DNA from: an uncultured SAR116 cluster alpha proteobacterium
GTDB taxonomy: Bacteria > Pseudomonadota > Alphaproteobacteria > Puniceispirillales > Marisalimonadaceae
DNA: 64,000 nucleotides
Assembly: GCA_902528415.1 (NCBI GenBank)
Contig: CABZSR010000002.1
Location: 106,382 to 170,381, forward strand
Direction of reading: 5' to 3'
The notes under the pieces are model-generated. The model did not search any database, was not told the origin of the DNA, and saw only the letters and a program-made list of their open reading frames with translations. A program made the translations under genes and the position numbers. The first letter of the stretch is position 1; each line of letters starts with the position of its first letter. Below, in pieces: positions 33,105 to 42,214 of the stretch.

Positions 33105-33123
33105 TATAATGATAATCATTTGA
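33105..33123. promoter_or_regulatory. Fur-box-like palindrome
   Basis: The 19-mer TATAATGATAATCATTTGA matches the classical Fur consensus GATAATGATAATCATTATC at 15 of 19 positions, with a perfect AATGAT-A-ATCATT core. It sits between divergent genes (DUF2794 and the TPR-bamB-der unit). In AT-rich DNA a chance match is possible. Confidence 0.3.
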
Positions 33124-33189
33124 TATTTTTTTGATATAAGTCTAATAATATTGAATTTTGTAGTAATTTATTCATTTGCGGATATATAT

Positions 33190-33840
33190 ATGGCAGATAT
33201 TTTTGATGAGGTCTCTGAAGAACTTAAACAGGACCGATTAGTCCAAATTTTGAAAAAAAATTCAAAATATATAATTTCATTTTTTTTAATTGTAGTCGTT
33301 TTAATCATTTCTTTTCAACTCTTCTTAAACTGGAGTGAAAAAAAGTTAGAGGTAAGTTCAGAACAATTTTTTAATGCACTAGAAAAACTAGAAGAAAAAA
33401 AATATGAAGAAAGTTTTAAGATGTTTTTAAAAAGTTCTACGGAAGAAAATGAAGGTTACAGAGTTTTGTCTCTTTTTGGTCTTGCAGAAACTAATTACAA
33501 AAAAGGTAAAATTGAAGAAATGTCATTAAATTACAAAAATATATATGAAGATACTAACATAGACTTATATTATAGAGATTTGTCTCGTATATTAACTGTA
33601 ATGAAAGACAATATTAGCACGTTTGATGAGCAAATAAATATCTTAAAACCAATATTAAATAGCCCTAGTAAATTACAATTGTTGGCAGCTGAATTGGAAA
33701 TTATGTTGTATGTAAGATCTGGAAATGTGAATGATGCTTATACTAAAATTAAAAACTTACTTAAAAGACCAGATATTAGTTTAGAACAAAAAAGCAGGCT
33801 AGAACTTTTAAATAAAATTTATATCTCTAATGCAAAATAA
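33190..33840 (+). CDS. YfgM-like membrane-anchored TPR protein
   Basis: About 216 residues from ATG 33,190 (M-A-D-I-F-D-E-V-S-E-E-L); an in-frame ATG at 33,151 only adds 13 unrelated residues. A cytoplasmic N terminus, one membrane helix (I-I-S-F-F-L-I-V-V-V-L-I-I-S-F), then periplasmic tetratricopeptide-like helices (L-F-G-L-A-E-T-N-Y-K-K-G). Proteins of this type precede bamB and are thought to assist periplasmic or outer-membrane protein traffic. It overlaps bamB by 11 bases. Confidence 0.75.
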   Translation: MADIFDEVSEELKQDRLVQILKKNSKYIISFFLIVVVLIISFQLFLNWSEKKLEVSSEQFFNALEKLEEKKYEESFKMFLKSSTEENEGYRVLSLFGLAETNYKKGKIEEMSLNYKNIYEDTNIDLYYRDLSRILTVMKDNISTFDEQINILKPILNSPSKLQLLAAELEIMLYVRSGNVNDAYTKIKNLLKRPDISLEQKSRLELLNKIYISNAK

Positions 33841-35137
33841 AAATTTATTAATTATAACATTTGCACTTTTTTTAGGGTGCTCCTCTGACAAAGACACTAA
33901 ATTACAAAATGCTGTAAATATATTTAATAATGACAATGAATTGTTATCTACTATTAACCAAAAACAGGACGCTAAACTTGATCTTGTTAGAGATATTAAA
34001 AACATATCAAATGCAAAATCCTATAATTTAACAAACTCTTTTATAAAATTTCCTTTAAGTAAAAGCTGGCAAGTTAACACTAATCAAATGATAGACGATA
34101 AAAATCCTTACTTACCGGATCCAATATATTTGTCACAAAACTTATTTTTGTTAAATAATTATGGTGTTTTATATAAAATTGAAGCTAACAATGGTAAAAT
34201 TATTTGGAATAAATCAATTTTTAAAAATTTAGAAAATACAATCATAGGAACCCCAGCTCTCTCTGGTAAATTGTCAAATGACGGTAAAGTAACTATATAT
34301 GCCCACAATGGTTATGACGAAATTCGAGCTATTAATGGTGATAATGGAGAGCTTATATGGAAAAAAAAACATTATTTACCAATTAGGGGTGGAATTACCT
34401 CCTATAAAAACTCAATATTAATCAGTGATTTCGACGGGAATATTTTATCAATCAATAATGAAAACGGAACAACTAATTGGAGTGTGTTTTTAGGAAGTGA
34501 TTACAACTCAGTTTATACAAGCGCCAGGCCTATTGTAGCTCAAAATAAAATTATAGTACCCGGAACGGGAGGTGCTTTTTTTATTCTTTCAGGTGACAAA
34601 GGAAAAGTTTTGTGGAATGAAAATATTTCTTCAAACAAACAATTACCTAAAATTTTTCATTCCGGAGACATAATTGCTAATCCAATTTATCATGAAGGTG
34701 TAGTATATATAGTTTCACAGTCAGGTTTTACTGCAGCATTTGACATAGATACATCGGAAGAGCTTTGGAACATACCTGTGGGAGGAATTGAAACTCCTAC
34801 ACTTTCTGGTGAAACTATTTTTGTTAATGGAAATATGGGACTTTTAGCTGCTATAGATATCTCATCTGGTAAACTTAGGTGGAAGAAGAAATATCCTTCC
34901 TATATTAATGAAAACTCTTTATTTTCAGATAAAAAGATTGCTATATACAAAGGCCCAACATTAGCAGGCTCTAAAATTCTACTTTCTAATTTAGAAGGAA
35001 AAATTATCATTATAGATGCTAATAACGGAAATGAAATTAATAAACTAGATATTAATGAGTTGGCACTCGCGCCTATTCCAGTTGATAAAAAGATCTTTTT
35101 CCTCACTAAAAAAGGAAAATTATTAGCTTACAAATAA
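33830..35137 (+). CDS. bamB: Outer-membrane assembly lipoprotein BamB
   Basis: 435 residues. The N-terminal signal ends in the lipobox L-F-L-G-C (lipidated Cys17). The rest is an eight-bladed beta-propeller of PQQ-type repeats (N-G-K-I-I-W-N-K, N-G-E-L-I-W-K-K, N-G-T-T-N-W-S-V, K-G-K-V-L-W-N-E, S-G-K-L-R-W-K-K). BamB supports the BAM complex that inserts outer-membrane beta-barrels. It lies between the TPR protein and der, a common order in proteobacteria. Confidence 0.9.
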   Translation: MQNKNLLIITFALFLGCSSDKDTKLQNAVNIFNNDNELLSTINQKQDAKLDLVRDIKNISNAKSYNLTNSFIKFPLSKSWQVNTNQMIDDKNPYLPDPIYLSQNLFLLNNYGVLYKIEANNGKIIWNKSIFKNLENTIIGTPALSGKLSNDGKVTIYAHNGYDEIRAINGDNGELIWKKKHYLPIRGGITSYKNSILISDFDGNILSINNENGTTNWSVFLGSDYNSVYTSARPIVAQNKIIVPGTGGAFFILSGDKGKVLWNENISSNKQLPKIFHSGDIIANPIYHEGVVYIVSQSGFTAAFDIDTSEELWNIPVGGIETPTLSGETIFVNGNMGLLAAIDISSGKLRWKKKYPSYINENSLFSDKKIAIYKGPTLAGSKILLSNLEGKIIIIDANNGNEINKLDINELALAPIPVDKKIFFLTKKGKLLAYK

Positions 35138-35168
35138 TGCCAATTATGAAATCTTTAAGGTCATTAAT

Positions 35169-36521
35169 ATGTTGAAGATTGCACTAATAGGAAGACCCAA
35201 TGTTGGCAAATCAACTTTGTTTAATCGTTTGGTGCGTTCAGATAAAGCGATAGTTAACAACCAACCTGGTGTGACGAGAGATAGAAAATACGGCAAAGGT
35301 ACATTAGTTGACCTAAATTTTACTTTGATTGACACAGCTGGGATAAATGATGCATTTAAAGAGAAAGTTGAAAATGAAAGTAAAGCTCAGACTTTAATAG
35401 CCCTTGAAGATTCTGACATCGTTATTTTTGTTATAGATGGGAGAGTTGGTGTTTTACCAGTTGAAAAAATATATGCTAAAAGCTTAATAAAAACAGATAA
35501 ACCAACAATTATTTTAGTTAATAAAAGCGAAGGAACTAAGGGAGGGCTAGGTTTAAGTGAAAGTGTTTCACTGGGCTTTGAAGATGTGATTCCTTTTTCT
35601 GCAGAACATGGAGAGGGCTTATCTGATTTATATGATTGTCTAAAAGAAAAGATAGAATATCAAAATAGAAAAATTGATGAGAAAAATGACCTCAATATCC
35701 ATGAAAAAAAATCATCAATAAGACTCGGAATTATTGGCCGTCCAAATACAGGAAAATCTACATTAATAAATAAAATCATAGGTCAAAAAAGATTAGTTAC
35801 CGGTGTTCAGGCAGGAATTACTAGGGACTCTATTGAGGTTTTATGGAATTATAATAACGAATTAATATCCATTATTGATACTGCAGGATTAAGGAAGAAG
35901 GCAAAAGTTATAAACATATTAGAAAAAGATATGGTTAATGATACTTTAAAAACTATAAAATACAGTGATATTTGTATTTTGCTTATTGATGCTTCAAAAG
36001 GTATTGATAAACAAGATCTAACTATTGCGCGTATGATTATTGGAGAAGGGAGAGGTTTGATTATTGGCGCAAATATGTGGGATAAAGTATTAGATAAAAA
36101 CATAATTAAAGATGAAATAATCAATAAGCTAAAAATTTCTTTATCTCAAATTAAAAAAATATCCATTGTTTTTATATCGGGTCTGCAAAATCAAGGTATA
36201 GAAAAGTTATTTGAAATGGTTTTAGATATTAAAAATAGATTAAATATTAGAATTTCAACTGGAAAACTAAATAGATGGTTAGCTCCTATTATTGAAAATA
36301 ATCCCCCTCCTTTATTTAAGGGTAAAAAAAATAATATCAGATATATTACACAAGTTAATGTTAAACCGCCTACCTTTGCTGTATTTATGTCAAGTCCTGA
36401 TAATCTTCAAAATAGTTATAAACGTTTTTTAGCCGCATCAATTATGCAGGACTTTAATTTATATGGATTGCCAGTAAGAATTATGTATAGAAAAGGAAAT
36501 AATCCATATATAGAACAATAA
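35169..36521 (+). CDS. der: Ribosome biogenesis GTPase Der (EngA)
   Basis: 450 residues with two consecutive GTPase domains. G1 motifs are G-R-P-N-V-G-K-S (about residue 8) and G-R-P-N-T-G-K-S (about residue 195). G3 motifs are D-T-A-G-I and D-T-A-G-L; the first N-K-x-D is N-K-S-E and the second is N-M-W-D, so both are divergent. A KH-like C-terminal domain follows. Der is essential for 50S assembly. It lies 31 bases after bamB. Confidence 0.95.
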   Translation: MLKIALIGRPNVGKSTLFNRLVRSDKAIVNNQPGVTRDRKYGKGTLVDLNFTLIDTAGINDAFKEKVENESKAQTLIALEDSDIVIFVIDGRVGVLPVEKIYAKSLIKTDKPTIILVNKSEGTKGGLGLSESVSLGFEDVIPFSAEHGEGLSDLYDCLKEKIEYQNRKIDEKNDLNIHEKKSSIRLGIIGRPNTGKSTLINKIIGQKRLVTGVQAGITRDSIEVLWNYNNELISIIDTAGLRKKAKVINILEKDMVNDTLKTIKYSDICILLIDASKGIDKQDLTIARMIIGEGRGLIIGANMWDKVLDKNIIKDEIINKLKISLSQIKKISIVFISGLQNQGIEKLFEMVLDIKNRLNIRISTGKLNRWLAPIIENNPPPLFKGKKNNIRYITQVNVKPPTFAVFMSSPDNLQNSYKRFLAASIMQDFNLYGLPVRIMYRKGNNPYIEQ

Positions 36522-36528
36522 CAAACTC

Positions 36529-37335
36529 TTAATTGACAGAAGCGGTATCTTGGGTGGGACTTACATTCTGGTTAATAGTTGAGACACCATCCAGATTGAC
36601 TGTTTCATTATTTTGATTTTCACTTGTTAAGGCCTCAGCTTGTATACGTAATTGATTTTCATTCTTAACTTTACTTTTTTCTAATTTCAACCTTTTGCTT
36701 ATTATTTTAAGTAAATCAGCATCATCCCTTTCAACAGGTCTAAAAAAACTACCAAGTATTTTTTTTCTCTTCATTAAACCAATAATCTTAATTTCTTTTG
36801 TGCATCTTTCTAAATTTGTATCTATTTTTTTTGTAGCTACTCCAGCAATGCGTTGATCAATAAATTCTTTTTCCACAGCAGCACGAATTCTTAAACCTGT
36901 ATTAGTTTTGATTTTAACTAAACGTGCTATAACTGCATTAGTTCTTCTAACCACGTCATCACCAAGTTCTTCTAATTGCATTCGTGAAGGCTTAGGAACT
37001 CTAATATGAATAAACTGGGATCCTTCTTCATTCTTAGCAGGAAAACCATTTTTCTTTATAAATTGTAACACCTCTTCAATATGCTCCTTATTATAGATCA
37101 TTAATTGAATTTTCATTGGATCATCAGGTGATTCTACATTACCTAAATCACCTATTCTTCTTTTACGACCAGTCATTGTTATTTGAAGACTTCGAAAAAC
37201 TGCAATATTTGCATCCTCTGGTTTAATAACTAGCAGAGATTCAGCAAATTCTTCAACAGCTCCATCTAAATTTGCTATTGCTTCTGGAGAATAACCTTCA
37301 TCAGGTAGTTTGGCGATTAAATTTGAGTCATTCAT
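36529..37335 (-). CDS. Divergent ribosome-recycling-factor-like protein linked to motAB
   Basis: 268 residues. Residues about 27-160 follow the RRF fold in order: a first helix (A-V-E-E-F-A-E-S-L-L), a strand with I-T-M-T-G-R-K-R-R-I-G-D-L-G-N-V (RRF: Y-Y-G-T-P-T-P-L), K-I-Q-L-M-I-Y-N-K-E-H-I-E-E-V-L (RRF: L-x-I-x-x-x-D), then I-H-I-R-V-P-K-P-S-R-M-Q-L-E-E-L (RRF: I-R-V-P-L-P-P-L-T-E-E-R-R). A second helical arm and a disordered Asn/Gln tail follow. The start is 42 bases after motB. It is unlikely to be the housekeeping RRF (normally ~185 residues). Assignment is from memory. Confidence 0.5.
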   Translation of the reverse strand: MNDSNLIAKLPDEGYSPEAIANLDGAVEEFAESLLVIKPEDANIAVFRSLQITMTGRKRRIGDLGNVESPDDPMKIQLMIYNKEHIEEVLQFIKKNGFPAKNEEGSQFIHIRVPKPSRMQLEELGDDVVRRTNAVIARLVKIKTNTGLRIRAAVEKEFIDQRIAGVATKKIDTNLERCTKEIKIIGLMKRKKILGSFFRPVERDDADLLKIISKRLKLEKSKVKNENQLRIQAEALTSENQNNETVNLDGVSTINQNVSPTQDTASVN

Positions 37336-37377
37336 TTTTTGTTTCCAATAAATCTAACTTTAGTATGTTATTTTATA

Positions 37378-38550
37378 TCAATATTTAATTTCAATTTCAA
37401 TTCTTCGATTTTTTTCTCTTCCTTCTCTTGTATCATTTTGCTCTAGTGGTTTTGTCTCACCAAAACTAATTGCCTTCAATTTATCAGAAGGAATGGTTTT
37501 AGCCTTAGATAACTCCTGAACTACACTTGAAGCTCTTGCAGCAGCTAAATCCCAATTATCTCTGAACTGACCTCCAAAAATCAAAGGCACGTCATCCGTA
37601 TGTCCAGAAACATTAACTTGACCTGCTCCTTTACCACTAACTTTAGCAATTTTTTGCATTATTGCTCTTGCTTGTTTTGTTAACTTTGCTGATCCAGAAC
37701 TAAATGCACCAGCAGACCCTACTGTAACAACTACTCTGTCTTTTTCCCTTTGAACTTCAGCTAAACCCTTACCAATTTCTTGTTTTAGTGCAACTCTTAG
37801 TTGATCTTCACTAAATTCTGCTTTTTGTTTTTTTTCTTGGATTACCTTTTCACTTTCAGAATTTTGTTTTTCTAGGTTGCTGACTTGATTTTTAAGAGAC
37901 TGATTTTCAATAGTTGCGGAGGCCATAGATTTAATATCTTGATCGATACCTCCTATAAGGACATCTGTATCAGTTGCTCCTGTATTCTCCCTCGCTGTTT
38001 CCACAGCATCAACTGTATCTTTAATTAATTTTGAAATTTCTTCGGATGATTTGTTTTCGGTATTAACACTCACTAATACTTTATCGTTTATTGTTTCAAC
38101 TGTTACATTATCAGACTGAATTTTGTCAATTATTTCTTTACTTAACTTTTTAGCGTCTAAGTTTTCTTTAGAATTGCTTTTAGCACTATCACCTTCGTCA
38201 ATTTCTGATTTAAGATCTAAGTTCTTTTGCTCAGAATCTGATGTCTGCTGTCTTAAATTCTTAGTAACAGAAGGTGCTGGAGACGGACTGAAATTTAGAG
38301 ATAGAACTGTAGTACCTTTTGGTTGTTCTACAACTGGAACAATTCTTTGAATTCCAAATGCATTTTTTAAGCTACCACTTATTTGTTTAAATTTAGGAAC
38401 GTTAAATTCAGCAAAAGATAAAATTAAAACAAAAAATGCCATCAACAGAGTTGCCATATCTGCAAATGTTGCCATCCAAGCAGGAGCCCCTTTCGGAGGA
38501 CATTTAGGGCATTCTTCTTCTTCTACTTCTTCAACTTGAGCTTCAGCCAT
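37378..38550 (-). CDS. motB: Flagellar stator protein MotB (PomB-like)
   Basis: 390 residues. One membrane helix (about residues 24-47) carries the ion-binding Asp31 in T-F-A-D-M-A-T-L-L. A long periplasmic linker with coiled coil (about residues 190-235) is followed by a C-terminal OmpA/MotB peptidoglycan-binding domain (V-S-G-H-T-D-D-V-P, A-A-A-R-A-S-S-V-V, N-R-R-I-E-I-E). The insert makes it longer than E. coli MotB. It follows motA by 26 bases and forms the stator with it. Confidence 0.9.
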   Translation of the reverse strand: MAEAQVEEVEEEECPKCPPKGAPAWMATFADMATLLMAFFVLILSFAEFNVPKFKQISGSLKNAFGIQRIVPVVEQPKGTTVLSLNFSPSPAPSVTKNLRQQTSDSEQKNLDLKSEIDEGDSAKSNSKENLDAKKLSKEIIDKIQSDNVTVETINDKVLVSVNTENKSSEEISKLIKDTVDAVETARENTGATDTDVLIGGIDQDIKSMASATIENQSLKNQVSNLEKQNSESEKVIQEKKQKAEFSEDQLRVALKQEIGKGLAEVQREKDRVVVTVGSAGAFSSGSAKLTKQARAIMQKIAKVSGKGAGQVNVSGHTDDVPLIFGGQFRDNWDLAAARASSVVQELSKAKTIPSDKLKAISFGETKPLEQNDTREGREKNRRIEIEIKY

Positions 38551-38576
38551 GATATAATCCTATTTAGTCTAAACTT

Positions 38577-39341
38577 TTAAGCCGCTTCTTCAATTTGAGC
38601 TTGAATTTTTGGTGGTAAATTTGCAACTAGTTGATCTGTAATATTTCTTGGACTTTCACCTCTTGATATAAATTTCAACCCCATAACTACCATTTCTCTA
38701 TATAAAAGTTCATGAGCAGAGTATCCTTCTAACTTAGTCACAATAGGCATGAAAATACAGTTGGCAATCATAGCACCATATAAAGTAGTTAATAATGCAA
38801 CTGCCATAGCGGGTCCAATTGCTTTAGGGTCTGCCATGTTACCCAACATTGCAACTAATCCGATTAAGGTTCCAATCATTCCCATCGCAGGAGCTAGATC
38901 AACCCAAGCCTGAAAAACACCTGTACTATTTTCATGTCTAGTCTTCATGGCTTTAAGTTCTCTATTTAATTGATCAGTTAATTTTGTTTCATCTGCTCCA
39001 TCAACAAGCATTTGCAAACCTTTTTCAAAAAATTTATCAGGAACTTCTTGACCTTCCAATGCCATCATTCCATCTTTTCTTGCTATTCCCGCTAATTCAG
39101 TTAATCGCGTAATTAATTCATCATGTTTTTTTACGCCTGGCATAAAAACTTTAACAAGAGTCCCAAAAGATGATAAAAATGTTGGTAAAGTTGATCTATA
39201 CATAACAGCAAAAAAGGTTCCACCAAAAACAATTAACAAAGATGGGGTGTCAACAAACATTCCTAGACCACCAGATGAGATCATTGCCCCAGCTATCATA
39301 CCTAGAGTTCCTATTAGACCAATTAGAGAAGCTATATCCAT
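38577..39341 (-). CDS. motA: Flagellar stator protein MotA (PomA-like)
   Basis: 254 residues with four membrane helices. Helices 1-2 are at the N terminus (S-L-I-G-L-I-G-T-L-G-M-I-A-G, then S-L-L-I-V-F-G-G-T). A cytoplasmic domain with the charged stretch that contacts FliG follows. Helices 3-4 include P-A-M-G-M-I-G-T-L-I-G-L-V and a Thr-rich L-L-T-T-L-Y-G-A-M-I-A-N. Length and motifs match the sodium-type PomA branch. With motB it forms the stator; no other flagellar gene is in view. Confidence 0.9.
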   Translation of the reverse strand: MDIASLIGLIGTLGMIAGAMISSGGLGMFVDTPSLLIVFGGTFFAVMYRSTLPTFLSSFGTLVKVFMPGVKKHDELITRLTELAGIARKDGMMALEGQEVPDKFFEKGLQMLVDGADETKLTDQLNRELKAMKTRHENSTGVFQAWVDLAPAMGMIGTLIGLVAMLGNMADPKAIGPAMAVALLTTLYGAMIANCIFMPIVTKLEGYSAHELLYREMVVMGLKFISRGESPRNITDQLVANLPPKIQAQIEEAA

Positions 39342-39441
39342 TTTTTTGCCTTTTTAAATATAAAATAATGATATTAGGCACAAATTCTGCAAGAATGAGA
39401 CCAAACTGTTGTTAAAATAAAAAATATTTACAGAGGCTTTT

Positions 39442-39936
39442 ATGTTATTCATTAAAATTCCATTCTACAAGGTTAGTGCATTATTAATAATATTCTTAAT
39501 AAGCTTAAATATCAACACTGTATGCGCTAATAATTTTATTTCAAGAGGATATTATGTTATCGACCTAAGTCAAAAGTTAGAATGGTTGACTTGTCCAGTT
39601 GGAATGGTTTGGGAAAATAAAACATGTGTTGGGAAACCTGTAAAACTTAAATTTAGTGAAATTGAAACAGCCATATTTCAAGCTAACGAACAACTCAAAG
39701 GTAAGTGGAGATTGCCTAATAGAGCAGAATTAGAAAAAATAATATGCACAAAGTGTAAGAAAGTTAAAATTGATAAAGAAATATTTCCCAACACCCCACC
39801 AGAGTCTTTTTGGACAAGTGAAAAAAATCCATGGCAACCAAAATTTCTGTGGACTGTAAATTTTTATACTGGTCACACTTTTGGAAGATTTCCAGGTTTT
39901 ATTCCTAACTATGTTAGACTAGTTCGTGATCGGTAA
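39442..39936 (+). CDS. Secreted DUF1566-domain protein
   Basis: 164 residues with a signal peptide (hydrophobic core S-A-L-L-I-I-F-L-I-S-L, cleavage near V-C-A-N). Four later cysteines: C-P-V and T-C-V-G, then C-T-K-C. The pattern W-R-L-P-N-R-A-E-L-E, F-W-T-S-E-K and Y-V-R-L-V-R-D matches the DUF1566 (Lcl) domain found in bacterial surface proteins, related to the FGE-sulfatase/C-type-lectin fold. Function unknown. Confidence 0.75.
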   Translation: MLFIKIPFYKVSALLIIFLISLNINTVCANNFISRGYYVIDLSQKLEWLTCPVGMVWENKTCVGKPVKLKFSEIETAIFQANEQLKGKWRLPNRAELEKIICTKCKKVKIDKEIFPNTPPESFWTSEKNPWQPKFLWTVNFYTGHTFGRFPGFIPNYVRLVRDR

Positions 39937-39940
39937 TGGA

Positions 39941-40219
39941 TTAATTTTGTTTCTTTTCTAAAAGGTATTTTGTTAATTTTATAAAGAACATTATTAAACC
40001 TAAAGATATTATTGAAATGGCTGCATTTAATGGTGTAACAAAGCTTAAATAATGTAACTTATCACTTTGAATTAAAGCTATTATTATTATGAAAACAACA
40101 CTAAGCAAAAAAATACGAATTATTTGACAATTTTGACATTTATGTTCTGTTTTAATTTCTTTAGATGATTTTAAAATTTTATTAATACCTTTTATATAAT
40201 GTAGTAAAATATGTGCCAA
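39941..40219 (-). CDS. Unknown two-helix membrane protein
   Basis: 92 residues. An N-terminal basic part holds C-Q-N-C (about residues 28-31). Two membrane helices follow (I-F-L-L-S-V-V-F-I-I-I-I-A-L, then A-A-I-S-I-I-S-L-G-L-I-M-F-F-I) and a Lys-rich tail. It converges on the DUF1566 gene with a 4-base gap. No family recognised. Confidence 0.5.
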   Translation of the reverse strand: MAHILLHYIKGINKILKSSKEIKTEHKCQNCQIIRIFLLSVVFIIIIALIQSDKLHYLSFVTPLNAAISIISLGLIMFFIKLTKYLLEKKQN

Positions 40220-40457
40220 TTATTTGACATCTCTAATAAACCATAACAAAAATAATTTAAAATAAAAAATAAATTTTTAAAATTGTCAAAAATAAAGCAA
40301 TAAAAACCTATTGTAATCACTTTATTTTTTTATAGTTTAAAATTCATTTTCAGTCATTTTTTTGTCATATTTTTTTGTCAAATTATGATTTTGCTTTTAC
40401 CTAATATTCCTGCTTTCTTTCTTGTCACTGACAAAATAAAAAAAAGTGGAGGTTGAA

Positions 40458-41948
40458 ATGAAATTAGCACAACAGCTAAAAATTAAACAAAACCAGTCAT
40501 TAATTATGACACCTCAATTACAACAAGCTATTAAATTATTACAACTAACTAACATTGAACTGACTGAATTTATTGATAAAGCACAAATGGAAAATCCGTT
40601 CTTACAAGAAAAAAAAGAATTATCACAAAATAAACTTCTAGATAATGAAAACATAAACCCAAATATTTGCGAAAATTTAAATGATACTTCTAATTTATTG
40701 CAAAAGGAAAATAAAATTGATTTAGAAAATACTTTTGACTCTCATTTATCTTCAAATGCAAATGATGAAAATAAAAAATTATATGATAGAGAAATTCTCA
40801 AATCTGGTAATATTTTATCTGCAGGTGCAGTAATAGAAAAAACATTAAAAAATAAAATATCTTTAAAAGAATATTTAGTAAATCAAATCAACATTGAGTT
40901 TAAAAATAAAGATTATAAAGAAATTGCAATTGGAATGGTTGATTATTTGCATCCTAGTGGCTGGTTCACGTCGAAAATAACTGAGGTAGCGGAAGATTTA
41001 AATGTAAAAAGTGATATAATATCGAATGCACTTCAAAAATTAAAAACACTAGAACCAGTTGGAATATTCTCTGAAAATTTATCTGAATGTTTAAAATATC
41101 AATTAATTGATAAAAAGTGTTATAATAAATGTTACGAAATTCTACTAAAAAATCTACAACTTTTACCTACTGGAAAATTTAAACAGATTAGCAGGTTGTG
41201 CAACGTTTCCCAAAAAGAACTTTTTAGAATGATTAAAATTATCAAAACTTTAAACCCAAAACCTGCTGAACAATATCATGAAGATAATATGATTATAGAT
41301 CAACCCGATATTATTGTATCAAAATCCGAAAAGGGTTGGCGTATTGATTTAAACAAATCGAATTTGCCATCTGTAGAAATTGATGAGGATTATGTTACCG
41401 AAATTAGTAATTATAATTTTGATGAGAAAGGCACTAACTTTGCTAATGAAAAAATAGGAGAAGCACGTTGGTTAAAAAAAGCTGTAGAGCAAAGAAATAA
41501 AACAATCCTAAAAGTTACTGCAGAGATTGTTAAAAAACAAGTTAGTTTTTTTAGGCATGGTCTTAATCATATGAAACCTATGATACTTAAAGATATATCT
41601 GACGCTATAGGAATGCATGAAAGTACTGTTTCAAGAGTAACTAATAGTAAATTAATTTTGACTGAATGGGGAGTAATGCCGTTAAAACACTTTTTTTCTG
41701 CATCTATTGCCAGTTCAGAAGATTCAGAAACGCATGCTGCGTCAGCCGTAAGAGAGACAATTAAAATGTTAATTTCGTCTGAAATTGCTTCTAAACCCTT
41801 GAGCGATGATAAATTAGCTGGAATATTAAATAAGGAAGGTATGGATGTTGCAAGAAGAACTGTAGCAAAGTATAGAGATATGCTCAATATACCATCTAGT
41901 TCTCAAAGAAGAAGAGAGGCAAGATTACAAAGTCTTGCTGCTGGTTAA
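40458..41948 (+). CDS. rpoN: RNA polymerase sigma-54 factor
   Basis: About 496 residues from ATG 40,458; an upstream GTG is in frame but M-K-L-A-Q-Q-L-K-I-K-Q-N-Q-S-L-I is the family N terminus. Region I is Q-L-Q-Q-A-I-K-L-L-Q-L. Region II is acidic and Asn-rich, followed by the core-binding and DNA-binding domains with an HTH (H-E-S-T-V-S-R-V-T). The C-terminal RpoN box A-R-R-T-V-A-K-Y-R is intact. It directs transcription at -24/-12 promoters with enhancer proteins. In Alphaproteobacteria it often serves flagellar or nitrogen genes. Confidence 0.95.
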   Translation: MKLAQQLKIKQNQSLIMTPQLQQAIKLLQLTNIELTEFIDKAQMENPFLQEKKELSQNKLLDNENINPNICENLNDTSNLLQKENKIDLENTFDSHLSSNANDENKKLYDREILKSGNILSAGAVIEKTLKNKISLKEYLVNQINIEFKNKDYKEIAIGMVDYLHPSGWFTSKITEVAEDLNVKSDIISNALQKLKTLEPVGIFSENLSECLKYQLIDKKCYNKCYEILLKNLQLLPTGKFKQISRLCNVSQKELFRMIKIIKTLNPKPAEQYHEDNMIIDQPDIIVSKSEKGWRIDLNKSNLPSVEIDEDYVTEISNYNFDEKGTNFANEKIGEARWLKKAVEQRNKTILKVTAEIVKKQVSFFRHGLNHMKPMILKDISDAIGMHESTVSRVTNSKLILTEWGVMPLKHFFSASIASSEDSETHAASAVRETIKMLISSEIASKPLSDDKLAGILNKEGMDVARRTVAKYRDMLNIPSSSQRRREARLQSLAAG

Positions 41949-41958
41949 ACTAGTAATA

Positions 41959-42153
41959 TTAATATTCAAGATTTAAATTATTTTCAGTGAGATTTGTGTT
42001 ATTATTAAATATGGTACTTAAAGGAATGTTGTTTTCAAAATCCTTTGTACCTTTTTGATCGAAATAATCAATTTTAATGAAATATTCATTAAAATTATCT
42101 ACTATTTGTTGTTGTGTATTAATTCTTGACTTATTAGTTTTTTTTTTCAACAT
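41959..42153 (-). CDS. Small unknown protein
   Basis: 64 residues, Asn/Lys-rich, no membrane segment. GGGAG lies 8 bases before the ATG, the only support beyond the open frame. Position between rpoN and the M23 peptidase recalls small regulators downstream of rpoN, but it lacks the HPF pattern. May be spurious. Confidence 0.35.
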   Translation of the reverse strand: MLKKKTNKSRINTQQQIVDNFNEYFIKIDYFDQKGTKDFENNIPLSTIFNNNTNLTENNLNLEY

Positions 42154-42214
42154 AATTCAACTCCCACATTTTTTTTAAAGTGAATGCATTAGTTATGCCA
42201 AATATAATTATAAC

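Noticed and set aside
36529..37335. The housekeeping ribosome recycling factor (frr)
   Set aside because: Much longer than RRF, strongly diverged and not beside pyrH or tsf; more likely a paralogue.
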